From Bog-473 sp963791995 (GTDB taxonomy: Bacteria > Actinomycetota > Acidimicrobiia > Acidimicrobiales > RAAP-2): DNA of 64,000 nucleotides. Position numbers and translations under genes: made by a program. Positions within the stretch are counted from its first letter, which is position 1, and the number at the start of each line of letters is the position of its first letter. Positions 25,939 to 35,876 of the stretch are shown here, piece after piece. The stretch lies in assembly GCA_963791995.1 (NCBI GenBank), contig CAWBUQ010000013.1:1-64000 (forward strand). Reading direction: 5' to 3'. Under the pieces are notes generated by a model, which was not told the origin of the DNA, searched no databases, and saw only the letters and a list, made by a program, of their open reading frames with translations.

Positions 25939-27858
25939 CTACGTCTTCTGGTGGCTGTCGTGGCTGCCGCCCCGGTCCGTCGCAGGCGGCGCGGAGGCGT
26001 TCGTGACGATGGGTGTGGACACGCGGGCCACCACGATGTCGTCTCGTGAGCGCAGCGTCCTGGAAAGGACGAGGTCGATTTGGTTGTGCAGGATGCGGTA
26101 GCGGAACTTCTCGGGCCGCACGACGGGTATCAGGACCACGATCTGATCATCAGGGTGCTCCTCCCTGACCTTGTCGATGAAGGCGACGATCGGCTGCACG
26201 ACCGACGCGTAATCCGTGTTGAGCACGGTGAGAGGGACGCCGGGACTCCATCGTCCCCACCGGTGACGAAGGCTGTCGGTGAAGCGGACAGCGTCCTCGC
26301 CGGTTCGCAACACAACAGTCACTGCCATGACCTCCTGGCCGAGCGACTCCGCCTCGCAGAGGGCGTGCTCCGTAAGAAGTGAGACGTCGTTGATCGGCAC
26401 GATGACGATGGTCCGCTTCGGTTCTGGCATCGCGGGTGTCTCGCCGATGCGCAGCGCTTTGCGAGTCCGCTCGTAGTACGCGTGGATTCGAACGAACAGC
26501 AGGATGAAGGCCGGGATCGCGATCACGACGACCCAGGCACCTTCGGTGAACTTGGAGATCAGGAACACCACCGTGGCGATAGCGGTGATGACGGCGCCCA
26601 GTCCGTTGACTGCGGCGCGCCGCCGCCACCCGGGCGGCCGGATCGACCGCCAATGCACCACCAGGCCCGTCTGCGCCAGGGTGAATCCGATGAAGACCCC
26701 GATGGCGAAGAGCGGGATGAGCGTGTTGGTGTTCCCGTCCACCGCGAGCAGCAGTGCACCGGACAGGACGGCGAGCACGCCGATGCCGTTGGCGAACACC
26801 TGACGGTCGCCCCGGATGGAGAACAGATGGGGGAGGTAGTGGTCGCGCGCGACGAGGCTGGCCAGGACAGGAAAGCCGCCGAAGGACGTGTTCGCCGCCA
26901 AGGCGAGAACGATGGTGATCGTGATGGAGACGACGTAGTAGATCCAGCCGCGGCCGACGGCCATGGCCATGATCTGGCTCAGGACCGTCTGGCCGGACCG
27001 GGGACCGATCTGCCAGCGCTTCGCCAGCACCGCCAGGCCGATCAGCATGACGCCCAAAATGACACCGAGCAGCAGCTCTGTGCGCTTGGCCCGTACGGCC
27101 CGTGGTTCGCGGAAGAGCGGGACTCCGTTTGCGATGGCTTCCACCCCGGTGAGGGCGCTGCAACCGGCGGAGAATGCCTTCAACACGAGCAGGACCGTCA
27201 CGGCCTTCAGTCCCGTCGTCGGGAGCTGGGAGGTGCCGAGCTGCTTCTCGCCGACGCCAAGTGGATGGATGAGGCCGATGGCAATCACGACGAGCAGCCC
27301 GACGATGAAGATCAAGGTCGGGAGCAGGAACGCCCGCGCCGTTTCTCCGAGGCCACGTAGGTTCAGCACGGTGATCAGGGCGAGGAATCCCAGGCAGAGC
27401 GGGATGGTTTCGCCGGCCAGTGCGGGGAAGGCGGACTGCAGGGAGGCGACGCCGGCCGCGATGGAGACCGCCACAGTAAGCGTGTAGTCGACGACGAGCG
27501 CCGCAGCGGCAACGAGGCTCGTGTGCGTACCAAGGTTGGCGCGTGACACCGCGTAGGCGCCACCGCCCGACGGGTAGGCGTCGATCACCTGGCGGTAGGA
27601 GAAGACGAGGATCGCCAGCAGGGCGACGATGGCGATGGTGATGGGCAGGACCAGGTGGAGCGCGCCGGCGCCGGCAACGGCAAGGACGAGGACGATCGCC
27701 TCGGGTCCGTAGGCGACGGAGGTCAACGCGTCGAGGGACAGGGCCGACAGTCCCTCGATCGGAGTGATCTGCTCCTTCCCCGAGCCCCGCGACGAGCGCG
27801 GTGGACCGATCAGCAGATTCCGGGCAGAGGACCTGCTCCCTGGTTCGGGTTCTGCCAT
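25939..27858 (-). CDS. APC-superfamily amino acid/cation permease with cytoplasmic C-terminal domain
   Basis: 639 residues, intact. After an N-terminal tail the signature SLDALTSVAYGPEAIVLVL begins a run of about 12 membrane helices (for example DYTLTVAVSIAAGVASLQSA, ITITIVLALAANTSFGGFP). The last 170 residues are soluble (KRTIVIVPINDVSLLTEHAL, RTGEDAVRFTDSLRHRWG), a USP-like fold found in this actinobacterial permease group. It transports an amino acid, polyamine or potassium across the membrane. The substrate is not decidable from sequence. No operator copy is seen upstream. It converges with the crotonase. Confidence 0.9.
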   Translation of the reverse strand: MAEPEPGSRSSARNLLIGPPRSSRGSGKEQITPIEGLSALSLDALTSVAYGPEAIVLVLAVAGAGALHLVLPITIAIVALLAILVFSYRQVIDAYPSGGGAYAVSRANLGTHTSLVAAAALVVDYTLTVAVSIAAGVASLQSAFPALAGETIPLCLGFLALITVLNLRGLGETARAFLLPTLIFIVGLLVVIAIGLIHPLGVGEKQLGTSQLPTTGLKAVTVLLVLKAFSAGCSALTGVEAIANGVPLFREPRAVRAKRTELLLGVILGVMLIGLAVLAKRWQIGPRSGQTVLSQIMAMAVGRGWIYYVVSITITIVLALAANTSFGGFPVLASLVARDHYLPHLFSIRGDRQVFANGIGVLAVLSGALLLAVDGNTNTLIPLFAIGVFIGFTLAQTGLVVHWRSIRPPGWRRRAAVNGLGAVITAIATVVFLISKFTEGAWVVVIAIPAFILLFVRIHAYYERTRKALRIGETPAMPEPKRTIVIVPINDVSLLTEHALCEAESLGQEVMAVTVVLRTGEDAVRFTDSLRHRWGRWSPGVPLTVLNTDYASVVQPIVAFIDKVREEHPDDQIVVLIPVVRPEKFRYRILHNQIDLVLSRTLRSRDDIVVARVSTPIVTNASAPPATDRGGSHDSHQKT

Positions 27859-28057
27859 GTCGGGCACTTTACGGCCGCTCATGATGTGCAGCCGGACGCG
27901 GCACGAGGTGAGCGCTGTATGTTCGCCTGGTCCGTCCGACACGCGTAGGCTCCTCGTGCCGTTCTTCGTCGATGCTGATGCGTAGGTGCAGTCGAGTCGA
28001 CGCAGTGAGCTCGCACTGGGCGTAACGCACCGACGGCACACGGGAGGGACGGAGATC

Positions 28058-28546
28058 GTGGAACTGTGGGAGCTCGTGGCGCGCGAGTCGTGCCGGGACA
28101 CGTTGGCGCAGTACACCCACGCCGGTGATCGGTACCTGCTCGACGAGTACGCGGCCGCCTTCTGCGAGGACGGGATCCTCGAGATCCGCGGGGTCAAGCC
28201 GGCCCAGGGGCGTGCCGCAATCATTGAGCAGGTCGCCGGCGCCACGGGTGCGCAGGTTGCGCGCCGGGCGGCGGAGGGGGCCAAGACGGACCACGCCGGG
28301 CAGTCGGCTGGTCCGCCCAAGCGGATCGTGCGTCACAACGTCACCAACATTCGCTTCGAGTCGGTGACGACGGACGAAGCCGTCGTCGCCAGTTATTTCA
28401 CCGTCTTCACCGAGATCGGGCTCGATCACATGGGTCGCTACCGCGACCGTCTGGTGCCGGTCGGCGACCGTTGGCTCATTGCGCACCGGTTCGTCTCGAC
28501 GGACTGGCGCTCGCCGGACACGACGTTCAGCCGCGGGCCTCGGTAA
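28058..28546 (+). CDS. SnoaL-like/NTF2-fold protein
   Basis: 162 residues from GTG 28058, which follows a GGGAGGGACGGAG ribosome-binding site. An upstream extension is not conserved. The pattern ELVARESCRDTLAQYTHAGD, FCEDGILEIRG, VRHNVTNIRFESV and HMGRYRDRLVPVGDRWLIAH is that of SnoaL_4 cone-shaped proteins. Members include dehydratases, isomerases and non-catalytic ligand binders. His/Asp residues that could act in the cavity are present, but no specific reaction can be assigned. Confidence 0.82.
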   Translation: MELWELVARESCRDTLAQYTHAGDRYLLDEYAAAFCEDGILEIRGVKPAQGRAAIIEQVAGATGAQVARRAAEGAKTDHAGQSAGPPKRIVRHNVTNIRFESVTTDEAVVASYFTVFTEIGLDHMGRYRDRLVPVGDRWLIAHRFVSTDWRSPDTTFSRGPR

Positions 28547-28551
28547 CGCCG

Positions 28552-28600
28552 GCCGTGGGGGCCGACGAGCGCACACCCGACGGCTGGCCAGCCCCACGGC
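28552..28600. other. Inverted repeat between SnoaL-like and lipoprotein genes
   Basis: GCCGTGGGG (28552-28560) is exactly complementary to CCCCACGGC (28592-28600) with a 31-base spacer, directly after the SnoaL-like stop and 17 bases before the next start. A terminator or a 5' structure controlling the hydrolase are both possible. No T-run follows. Confidence 0.35.
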
Positions 28601-28616
28601 TAGGGTCCTGCGTCCG

Positions 28617-29841
28617 ATGGCCATTCGTCACCCCCGGCGCAGCAGGGTCGGTCTGACGGCGGCCGCCGCAGCCCTGACCGCGGCCGTCCTCCTCGCGAGC
28701 TGCTCGTCGCCGTCGTCCCCGCAGGCGGGTCCGGTGCCCGGCACCGAGATCGTCAACGGGCGACACGGTCCCGACCGTGGCGCATCTGAGCTCGACCAGC
28801 TTCACGACGCCCGGCCCGCTCGGCGTCGGAGAGACGACCCTGACACTGCCGACGGACGGTGCCCCGGTCGAGGTCTGGTACCCGGCCACCAAGGCGAGCG
28901 TCGCCGGGAAGCCCGTTGGGACCTACAACGTGTCGGACTGGCTCCCGCCGGGGTTGCAGAAGCTGATCCCCGCAGGTTTCTCGGTGACCTATCCGAGCGG
29001 CGGGGTGCGCGGCGTCGCCGTCGCGCCCGGCCGCTATCCCCTCGTGGTGTTCAGCCATGGCTACGCCGGCTTCCGTGACCAGTCGACCTTCCTCACCGCT
29101 CGTCTCGCGTCCTGGGGCTTCGTCGTCGCTGCGCCCGACCACGACAGCCGGGACCTCACCGAGGTGCTCGGTGGACCGACGGGCGCCACCAAGAAGACGT
29201 CCGACGTCGAGGACCTGGAGGCAACGATCGCCCTCATGGCCTCCGAGAGCTCCGACACGTCGAGTCCGTTCCACGGCCACGTGGACACCTCGCTCATCGG
29301 TGCGGTCGGCCACTCCGCCGGTGGGGCGGCCGTCGAAGCACTCGCCGCCACCGACTCCAAGGTGAAGACGTTCATCGGGCTCGCCGGCGCCACGGTCGGG
29401 ACGTTCGGCCAGACCAAGAAGGGCGCGGGCAGCGTCGTCCCGAAGCAGCCCGCGATGCTGATGTCGGGGACGTCAGACCATGTCGTGCCCGACACCGGGA
29501 TGATCGCGGCGTACCAGAGGCTGAACAGCCCGAAGCGCCTCATCCTCCTGCGCGGCGCCGGTCACCTTGTCTTCGCCGACCTGTGCGAGGTCGGCTCGGG
29601 GCAAGGCGGTCTCATCGCGATCGCCAACGCGCTCCACCTCCCGATCCCGAGCAGCCTCATCCCCTTGGCGACGGACGGGTGTCGCGCTCCGGATCTCTCG
29701 CCGCCCGAAGGCTGGCCGGTGATCCGCCAGGCGGTCACCGCACAGCTGCGGCACGTCTTCGGCTTCGACTCCTCGGCGGCCGGACTCGACAAGCTGCAGG
29801 AAGCCTTCCCGACGGTGGTGGCGGCCAACCGGTCCTCGTAG
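28617..29841 (+). CDS. Alpha/beta-hydrolase lipoprotein (platelet-activating-factor acetylhydrolase-like), one frameshift
   Basis: About 408 residues. The N-terminus is a lipoprotein signal: MAIRHPRRSRVG, a hydrophobic stretch, then the lipobox LLASC near residue 28, so it should be anchored outside the cell. The frame shifts near 28760 and the hydrolase follows: VWYPAT, VVFSHGYAGFRDQS, the nucleophile elbow GHSAGG, MSGTSDHVVPD (acid) and RGAGHLVFADLC (histidine). The fold and the dienelactone-hydrolase-like order match PAF-acetylhydrolase-type esterases. It could de-esterify a lipid before uptake. Confidence 0.83.
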
Positions 29842-29862
29842 GCCGTCAGCCCCGGCGGTGCC

Positions 29863-32020
29863 TCAGTTGATGAGCGGGTCCCGGGGCAGCCCGAGGATCC
29901 GCTCGCCGATCTGGTTGCGCTTGATCTCCGACGTCCCTCCCGCGATCGACATCCCCCGGTGCATCAGCACCATGAACGACGTCATGGCGCCGTCGCCCTC
30001 GGCATAGGCCGTCGCGGGCCCGCTGAGCGCGGCCATGATGGCCGCGGCCTCGTGCCCGATCTCGGAGAGGACGAGCTTGGTCACATTTCCCTCCGGGCCC
30101 GGACCCCCGCCGGCGACGGCGCGGTGGGCGCTGCGCATGTTGAGCGCGGCCATGGATTCGCTCTGGGCGATGAAGCGGCCGATCCGGCTGGCGCCACCGT
30201 CGAGGCGGTCGGGGTGGGCGTCGAAGGCCGGCACGACCATCGCGGACTGGGACTGCCCGCCCCCGGCGCCGCTCCCGATGGACACGCTCTCGTTGCCGAG
30301 CGTGGCGCGCGCCACGGTCCAGCCACCGTTCACCGGTCCGACTACGTCGTCGTCCGGCACGAAGACGTCGTTGAAGAAGACCTCGTTGAACTCTGACTGC
30401 CCGGTCACCATGCGCAGCGGCCGGACCTCGACGCCCTCGGCGTGCATGTCGATCACCATCGTGGTGATGCCCTTGTGCTTGGGGGCTTCGGGGTCGGTGC
30501 GGATGGTGGCCAGCCCGAAGGAGGCGTAGTGCGCGCCGCTGGTCCAGACCTTCTGGCCGTTGACCAGCCAACCGCCGTCGACGCGCGTGCCCCGCGTCTT
30601 GACCCCGGCGGCGTCGCTGCCGGCATCGGGTTCGCTGAAGAGCTGGCACCAGATCACCTCTTGGCGCAGGGCGGGCAGGACCCAGCGGGCCACCTGGTCC
30701 TCGGTCGCGTGCTGAATCAGGGTCAGGATCACCCACCCGGTGATGGAGTACTGCGGACGGGCCACGCCGGCGGCCGCGAACTCCTGCTCGATCACCAGTT
30801 GCTCCACCGCACCGGCGTCACGCCCCCATGGCCTGGGCCAGTGCGGCATGACGTAACCGGTCTCGATCATGGCGTCGCGCTGCGCCGCGGCATCCAGTCC
30901 GTGCACGCTCTCGGCAAAGGCCCGCACCTCGTCGCGCATCGGCTCGGCCTCGGGCGGCAGGTCGATGGTGCGCACCCGGCGGGTTCCGTGCCGCACGTGG
31001 TCGGTGACGTCGCGTGCCGCCGCCTCGCCACCGGCGACCGCCTCCAACGCGGTGGCCCGACGCAGATAGATGTGCGCATCGTGTTCCCAGGTGAAGCCGA
31101 TGCCCCCGTGCACCTGGATGTTCAAGTTGGCGCATTCGTCGGCTGCGGCCAGCGCCAGCGCGGCCGCCTCGGCCGCCGCCAGCGAGAACTGGTCGCCGCC
31201 GTCGCCCGCCGCCCGTGCCGCGTCCCACACGGCAGCCGTCGCCAGTTCCGACGCCACGAGCATGTTGGCGCAGTGGTGCTTGACGGCCTGGAACGTGGCG
31301 ATGGGCCGTCCGAACTGCACCCGCGCCTTGGCATAGGTGGCGGCTTGCTCGGTGCACTCGACGGCCACGCCGGTGGCCTCCGCGGCGAGGATCACCCGCG
31401 CCAGGTCGGTCAGCGCGCGCCTCCCGCCGGCCAGCACCTCGACGGGCGCGCCGTCGAGCGTGACGCGCGCCGAGCGCCTGGTGGGGTCGAGGTTCGCCGG
31501 GACGTCGACCCTGACCCCGTTCGCGCTCACGTCGACCACGATGGCGTCGTCGCCCGCCGGCAACACGAGCAGCTGGGCCAGGCCACCGCCCAGCACCGCC
31601 GGCGCCGTTCCCGGCGGCCGTGCCCCCCGACACCGTGATATCCGACGACAGCGCCACGCCGGCGCGGACCGAACCGTCGGCCAGTCCCGGCAACAGGCGA
31701 CCCCGCACGTCGTCCGAGCCCGCCACGTCGATGACCGCACTGGCCACGACCGTGGGCACGAACGGTCCGGGAGCCACCGAACGTCCGAGCTCCTCGACGA
31801 CGACGATCAGCTCGGGGAGCCCGAATCCCGAACCCCCCACGTCCTCGGGGAGGTGCAGGCCGAGCCAGCCCAGCTCGGCGACATCGTCCCAGAACGCCGG
31901 CAGCGTCTCGTGGTCGGCCTCGAGCAGGGCGCGCGCGGCGCCCCGTGCGTCGTGCTTGGCCAGGAAGTCCGAGGCGGTCTGCCCCAGGGCCCGGTGGTCT
32001 TCGGTGATTGCGATCGGCAT
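29863..32020 (-). CDS. Fused double acyl-CoA dehydrogenase (FadE34-like architecture), one frameshift
   Basis: About 718 residues, twice the normal length. The first half is a divergent ACAD domain (EDHRALGQTASDFLAKHDAR, LGLHLPEDVGGSGFGLPELI, QVHGGIGFTWEHDAHIYLRR). The second is a more typical ACAD (WCQLFSEPDAGSDAAGVKT, VNGQKVWTSGAHYASFGL, SIAGGTSEIKRNQIGERIL). A break near 31607 lies in the first half. In mycobacteria the fused FadE34 replaces the alpha2beta2 heterotetramer that dehydrogenates steroid side-chain CoA esters. That comparison is by architecture only. It is last in an operon with SDR, hydrolase and thioesterase, and has GAAAGG before its ATG. Confidence 0.88.
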
Positions 32021-32053
32021 GACTGACCTTTCTGGTGTGTCGAACGGTTCGGT

Positions 32054-32965
32054 TCAGCGCGTCGAGGGGTGCTCGCCCCTGGCGCGCTGTATCTCTTCCC
32101 AGACGCGAGGCTCGCGCCCCTCGAGAGCCGCGGCTTCGGTCTCGGCACGCATGACCTCGTCGACCAGGTCGGCCATCGAGCCGGGCAAGAGGAGGTGCTC
32201 CTGATACAGCGTGGCGCCGAGCCGCCCCGCACGGTCGCGCAGCGATCCGTCGTAGCACCCCCGCGCCGAGCCCGCCTTGACGGGCCGCAGGTCGACGAGC
32301 ACCCAGTCGTCGGCCCGGATGTTCTCCTGGAACCACACGGCATGGTCGATGGACGGACCGCCCCGGCCGATGAGCGCCGCGTCACCCTGGCCGAATCCGG
32401 TGCCGACGTCGGAGAGATAGGTGAGGGCGGCCCGGTGCAACAGCGGGTCGTCGGGCAGCGGGGAGTGCGAGCGCACCCAGACGCAGTCGGTGAAGACACC
32501 CTTCAAGAAGTCGGTCGGCGTCACCTCGCGCACTTCGAGCAGCGGGTTCCAGCCGCCCCGCCGCAGGGTCTCGGGCTCGGGGACCTCGCGCCGGGGCGCG
32601 TCGTCGAAGACGCCGCCTTCGGTCTCGGTCTGGAACGAGGTGAGCATGGAGAAGATGACCTCGCCCTCTTGCAGCGCTACGACGTGGCGGGCCGAGAAGG
32701 ACCGGCCGTCGCGGTCACGGTCGACCTCGAGGATGACGGGGAGGTCGCTGCGCCCGGCGCGCAGGAAGTAGCCGTGCAGCGAGTGCGGGAGGCGGCCCTC
32801 TTCGACGGTGGCCGCCGCCGCGATGACGCACTGCGCCGCCACCTGCCCGCCGTAGAGGGTCCGGCGGGGGCCGAAGTTGGCGTTGCGGCCGCGGAAGAGA
32901 TCGCGGTCCACCCGCTCGAGGGTGAGCAGCGAGGTCAGATCGTCGGCGAGCTCGAGGTCCGTCAC
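32054..32965 (-). CDS. tesB: Acyl-CoA thioesterase II (TesB family)
   Basis: 303 residues, intact, from a GTG overlapping the upstream stop (GTGA). The double hot-dog pattern is clear: YGGQVAAQCVIAAAATVEEG, LHGYFLRAGRSDLPVILEVD, RDGRSFSARHVVALQEGEVI in the first half, and GGPSIDHAVWFQENIRADDW with the usual C-terminal GSLRDRAGRLGATLYQEHLL. It hydrolyses acyl-CoA to acid plus CoA and may recycle CoA when intermediates build up. It sits between the alpha/beta-hydrolase and the double ACAD in one operon. Confidence 0.92.
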   Translation of the reverse strand: MTDLELADDLTSLLTLERVDRDLFRGRNANFGPRRTLYGGQVAAQCVIAAAATVEEGRLPHSLHGYFLRAGRSDLPVILEVDRDRDGRSFSARHVVALQEGEVIFSMLTSFQTETEGGVFDDAPRREVPEPETLRRGGWNPLLEVREVTPTDFLKGVFTDCVWVRSHSPLPDDPLLHRAALTYLSDVGTGFGQGDAALIGRGGPSIDHAVWFQENIRADDWVLVDLRPVKAGSARGCYDGSLRDRAGRLGATLYQEHLLLPGSMADLVDEVMRAETEAAALEGREPRVWEEIQRARGEHPSTR

Positions 32966-33993
32966 GATGCGTCGCGTTGGGCCCGTACCCACTCAGCCCA
33001 CGTCTCGATACGCGACCAGAACAACTCCCGGGTCCCCGCGAAGTTGTGCATGTGCGCCATGCGCGGGCACTCGTAGAAGTCGACGCTCGCCGCGGACTCA
33101 TAGGCCCGCAGCTCGCCCCGCGGATCGACCAGCACATCGCGCTCGCCCATGGCGACGAGCACCGGACAGCGCACCGCGGCCGCCTCGGCCAGCGTCCCGC
33201 CGGGCGACATGCACCACAGCGCGACCGTGAACGGCACCGTGGCCGAGCCCCACGGCGGCAGCTCGCCGTGCCGGGCGGGGTAGTCGTCGAGATCCCGCCG
33301 CACGACGTCGGGGTCGATGTCGTCGTAGTGGAAGCCCCAGGCCAGCGCCGAGATGTCGTCCGGGGCCGCCCCGTCGGCACCGAGCTCGGCCAGCGCCGGC
33401 GCATTGGTGACGACGCCCTCGGCCAGCGCGGTGTCACGGGGCATCCAGGGCAGCGGCAGCGGCGCCCGCCCCGGCGCCATCGGCGGCTGGGTCCGCAGCG
33501 GGCTGTAGCCGAGGACAGCGATGCCGTCGTAGCAATGGTGCCGCCCCTGCTGCACGACGGTGAGACTCCCGCCCATCGACTGGCCGATGCCCACCGTGAC
33601 GGGTGCTTCGATCGCGCCCAGACCTTCCATGAGGGAGCCGGCCGCCAGCTTCTGCCGCACGTCTGACTCGGCGGCCTGCGCCGCCGCCACCACGGAGGTG
33701 AACGTCAAGCGCTCGGGGTCGTGCTGTGAGCTCTCGCCCACGCCGAGATGGTCGACCGACACGAACACCCAGCCGCGCGCCGCGTGCCAGTCGGCCTGCG
33801 AGGCGCGCCCCGGTCCGGGCCCGGGGAGGGCCTCGGTGAAGTAGCCGCGGCTGTAACCCGCCCCTGGCTTGGCGAAGCACACGATGGTGCCGTCGGTGAC
33901 CACGTCGGGCGCCGTCACCGTCAGAGCGATGTGCGCGGGCTCACCGAGGCCGGCAGCCTCCGTGACGTCGACCGTGAGATCGAGTGACCGCAC
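32962..33993 (-). CDS. Alpha/beta-hydrolase fold protein
   Basis: About 343 residues from GTG 33993, ten bases after the SDR stop. The fold is shown by IVCFAKPGAGYSRGYF, VFVSVDHLGVGESS, the nucleophile elbow GIGQSMGG, and the late GERDVLVDP (acid) and MAHMHNFAGTREL (histidine). Esterase or thioesterase activity on a hydrophobic substrate is likely. Within the operon SDR - hydrolase - thioesterase - ACAD it may open a lactone or ester produced during ring or chain degradation. No closer assignment is possible. Confidence 0.82.
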   Translation of the reverse strand: MRSLDLTVDVTEAAGLGEPAHIALTVTAPDVVTDGTIVCFAKPGAGYSRGYFTEALPGPGPGRASQADWHAARGWVFVSVDHLGVGESSQHDPERLTFTSVVAAAQAAESDVRQKLAAGSLMEGLGAIEAPVTVGIGQSMGGSLTVVQQGRHHCYDGIAVLGYSPLRTQPPMAPGRAPLPLPWMPRDTALAEGVVTNAPALAELGADGAAPDDISALAWGFHYDDIDPDVVRRDLDDYPARHGELPPWGSATVPFTVALWCMSPGGTLAEAAAVRCPVLVAMGERDVLVDPRGELRAYESAASVDFYECPRMAHMHNFAGTRELFWSRIETWAEWVRAQRDAS

Positions 33994-34003
33994 CAGATCC
34001 CGT

Positions 34004-34763
34004 CTACTTGGGCGCGAAGCGCTGTGCCGGCGTCGAGCCGGATGCACAGACCGTTGAGCATCGCGTTCTCGACGATGGCCACGGCCAGCTTGCCGTATTC
34101 CTCGGGCCGGCCCAGGCGCTTGGGGAACGCCGCGTCCTTGGTCAGCTGATCGGCGAACTCGTCGGGGATGCCCTTGGTCAGGCCGGTGCTGAAGAGGCTG
34201 GGCGCGATGGCCATGGCCCGGATGCCCAGGCTGCCGAGGTCGCGCGCCATGGTGAACACCATGCCGACAATGCCGGCCTTGGCCGCCGCGTAGGCCACCT
34301 GGCCGATCTGCCCTTCGTAGGCGGCGATCGACGCGGTGTCGATGATGACGCCACGCTCACCGTCCTCGGGCTCGTTGGTCGACATGTGGTGCGCCTGGAG
34401 CCGGTTCAAATTGAAGGTGCCGATGAGGTTGAGCTCGACGATCCGGCGGAAATCCCCGAGCGGGTGCGGCCCTTCCTTGGTCAGCGTGCGCTTGGCCGTG
34501 CCCCCGCCGGCGGTGTTCACCGCGATGTGCAGCCCGCCCAGCGCCTCGACGGCGTCGGCCAGGGCGGTCTCGGTCTGGGCGTCATCGAGGATGTCGACCT
34601 CGTGGAAGGTGCCGCCGAGCTCCTTGGCCACCTCGGCTCCGGCCGATGTCGGCAGGTCCAAGATTGCGATCTCGGCGCCCTTCTGGCGCAGCAGCTCGGC
34701 CGAGCTCTTGGCCATGCCCGATGCGCCGCCGACGATGACGGCCTTCTTGCCACTGATCTCCAC
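34004..34763 (-). CDS. Short-chain dehydrogenase, 3-hydroxyacyl-CoA dehydrogenase type II-like, one late frameshift
   Basis: About 253 residues. NAD-binding glycine motif VGGASGMAKSSA, then ILDLP, VNTAGGG, the catalytic Ser in DTASIAAYEG and YAAAKAG (Tyr-x3-Lys). The end is restored by one base near 34018 to read RFAPK and stop, typical for this subfamily (HSD10-like, 17-beta-HSD type 10). It should oxidise a 3-hydroxyacyl-CoA or a hydroxysteroid with NAD. First gene of the four-gene operon, with an operator copy upstream shared with the divergent crotonase. Confidence 0.88.
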
Positions 34764-34913
34764 TGGGAGTTCCTCTCTTTGCTCTTCCTGGATCGCACTG
34801 ACGGCCCCCGCCGCGGACGATCTCGCTTTGTTCTGACGCGTGTGGTCTCTGCGATGCTGGTGCCGATGCGGGCATGCGCGCCAGTCCGCCCGGCTCCGCA
34901 GCCGCCATCCGAA

Positions 34914-34931
34914 TAAAAGAGTGTACTATTC
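34914..34931. promoter_or_regulatory. Shared operator-like element, copy D
   Basis: TAAAAGAGTGTACTATTC, halves AAAAGAGT and ACTATTC around GT, inside an outer GAATA...TATTC inverted repeat (34911-34931). It lies about 40 bases before the crotonase start and can also serve the divergent SDR operon. Confidence 0.55.
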
Positions 34932-34967
34932 CGCCGCTGCGGGCCGCTCGAGCCCAGGGAGGGAAGC

Positions 34968-35747
34968 ATGGAACGCGAGACGATCCTCTTCGAGGTCGCC
35001 GACAACGTGGCCACCATCACGTTGAACCGCCCGGACAGCCTGAACTCGTTCAACGAGGCCATGGCGCTCGACATGACCTGGGCCTGGGAGACCGTCCGCG
35101 ACACCGACGACATCCACTGCGCCCTGCTCCAGGCCAACGGCGACCGCGCCTTTTGCACCGGTATCGACGTCAAGGCAGGCGGCGACTGGTTCATGAAGGA
35201 CAACCTCTGGAACACCTTCGACCCCGGCATGGCCCTGGCGCCGAAGTTCCGCCACCGCGTGTGGAAGCCCGTGGTCACCGCCGTGCACGGCCTGTGTGCC
35301 GGCGGGGCGCAGTACTTCTTGAACGAGTCCGACATCATCATCTGCTCGGACGACGCGGTCTTCTTCGACCCCCACGCCAGCGTCGGGATCGTCAGCGCGC
35401 TCGAACCGATCGGCATGCTCCACCGGGGGATCGCCCTCGGCGAGGTGCTGCGCTGGGCGCTCATGGGCAACGAGGAGCGCATCACGGCGGAGACGGCGCT
35501 GCGCATCGGCCTGGTCACCGAGGTGCTGCCCCGGGACCAACTGCGTGCGCGGGCTCGCGAGATCGCGCTCGGCATTGCCGAACGCGATCCCAAGGCGATT
35601 CAGGGCACGGTGCGGGCCATCTGGGAGTCGATCGAGATGCCGCGGCCGATCGCCATCCACAACGGGATCTCCTACACGCAGCTCGGCAACCCCGCGCCCG
35701 AGGACGTCCGCATGGGACGCTCGAAGAAGGAGACCCGGTACCGCTAG
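34968..35747 (+). CDS. Enoyl-CoA hydratase (crotonase)
   Basis: 259 residues, intact, ATG preceded by AGGGAGGG. Landmarks: VATITLNRPDSLNSFNEAM, the first oxyanion segment AFCTGIDVKAGGDW, HGLCAGGAQYFLNESDIIIC as second, then FFDPHASVGIVSALEP where family catalytic acids lie. The C-terminus (RMGRSKKETRYR) is basic. It probably hydrates an unsaturated acyl-CoA in the same pathway as the divergent SDR, ACAD and thioesterase genes, under joint control from the operator between them. Confidence 0.92.
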   Translation: MERETILFEVADNVATITLNRPDSLNSFNEAMALDMTWAWETVRDTDDIHCALLQANGDRAFCTGIDVKAGGDWFMKDNLWNTFDPGMALAPKFRHRVWKPVVTAVHGLCAGGAQYFLNESDIIICSDDAVFFDPHASVGIVSALEPIGMLHRGIALGEVLRWALMGNEERITAETALRIGLVTEVLPRDQLRARAREIALGIAERDPKAIQGTVRAIWESIEMPRPIAIHNGISYTQLGNPAPEDVRMGRSKKETRYR

Positions 35748-35842
35748 GACTTCGGGCTCGACCGGATAGGTGCTGCCCATCCCGGCCTCCGAGGCGGCGT
35801 GGACCGCCAGGGGCCCTGACACGGGCTCTGCTAGGGTGGCGG

Positions 35843-35860
35843 AAAAGAGGGTCCTCTTTT
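35843..35860. promoter_or_regulatory. Shared operator-like element, copy E (perfect palindrome)
   Basis: AAAAGAGG-GT-CCTCTTTT, a perfect 8-2-8 inverted repeat 17 bases before the ABC ATPase start. This is the most symmetrical copy and defines the likely full site. Its closeness to the start codon fits repression by blocking RNA polymerase. Confidence 0.65.
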
Positions 35861-35876
35861 CTCGTGGGGAGGGTGC

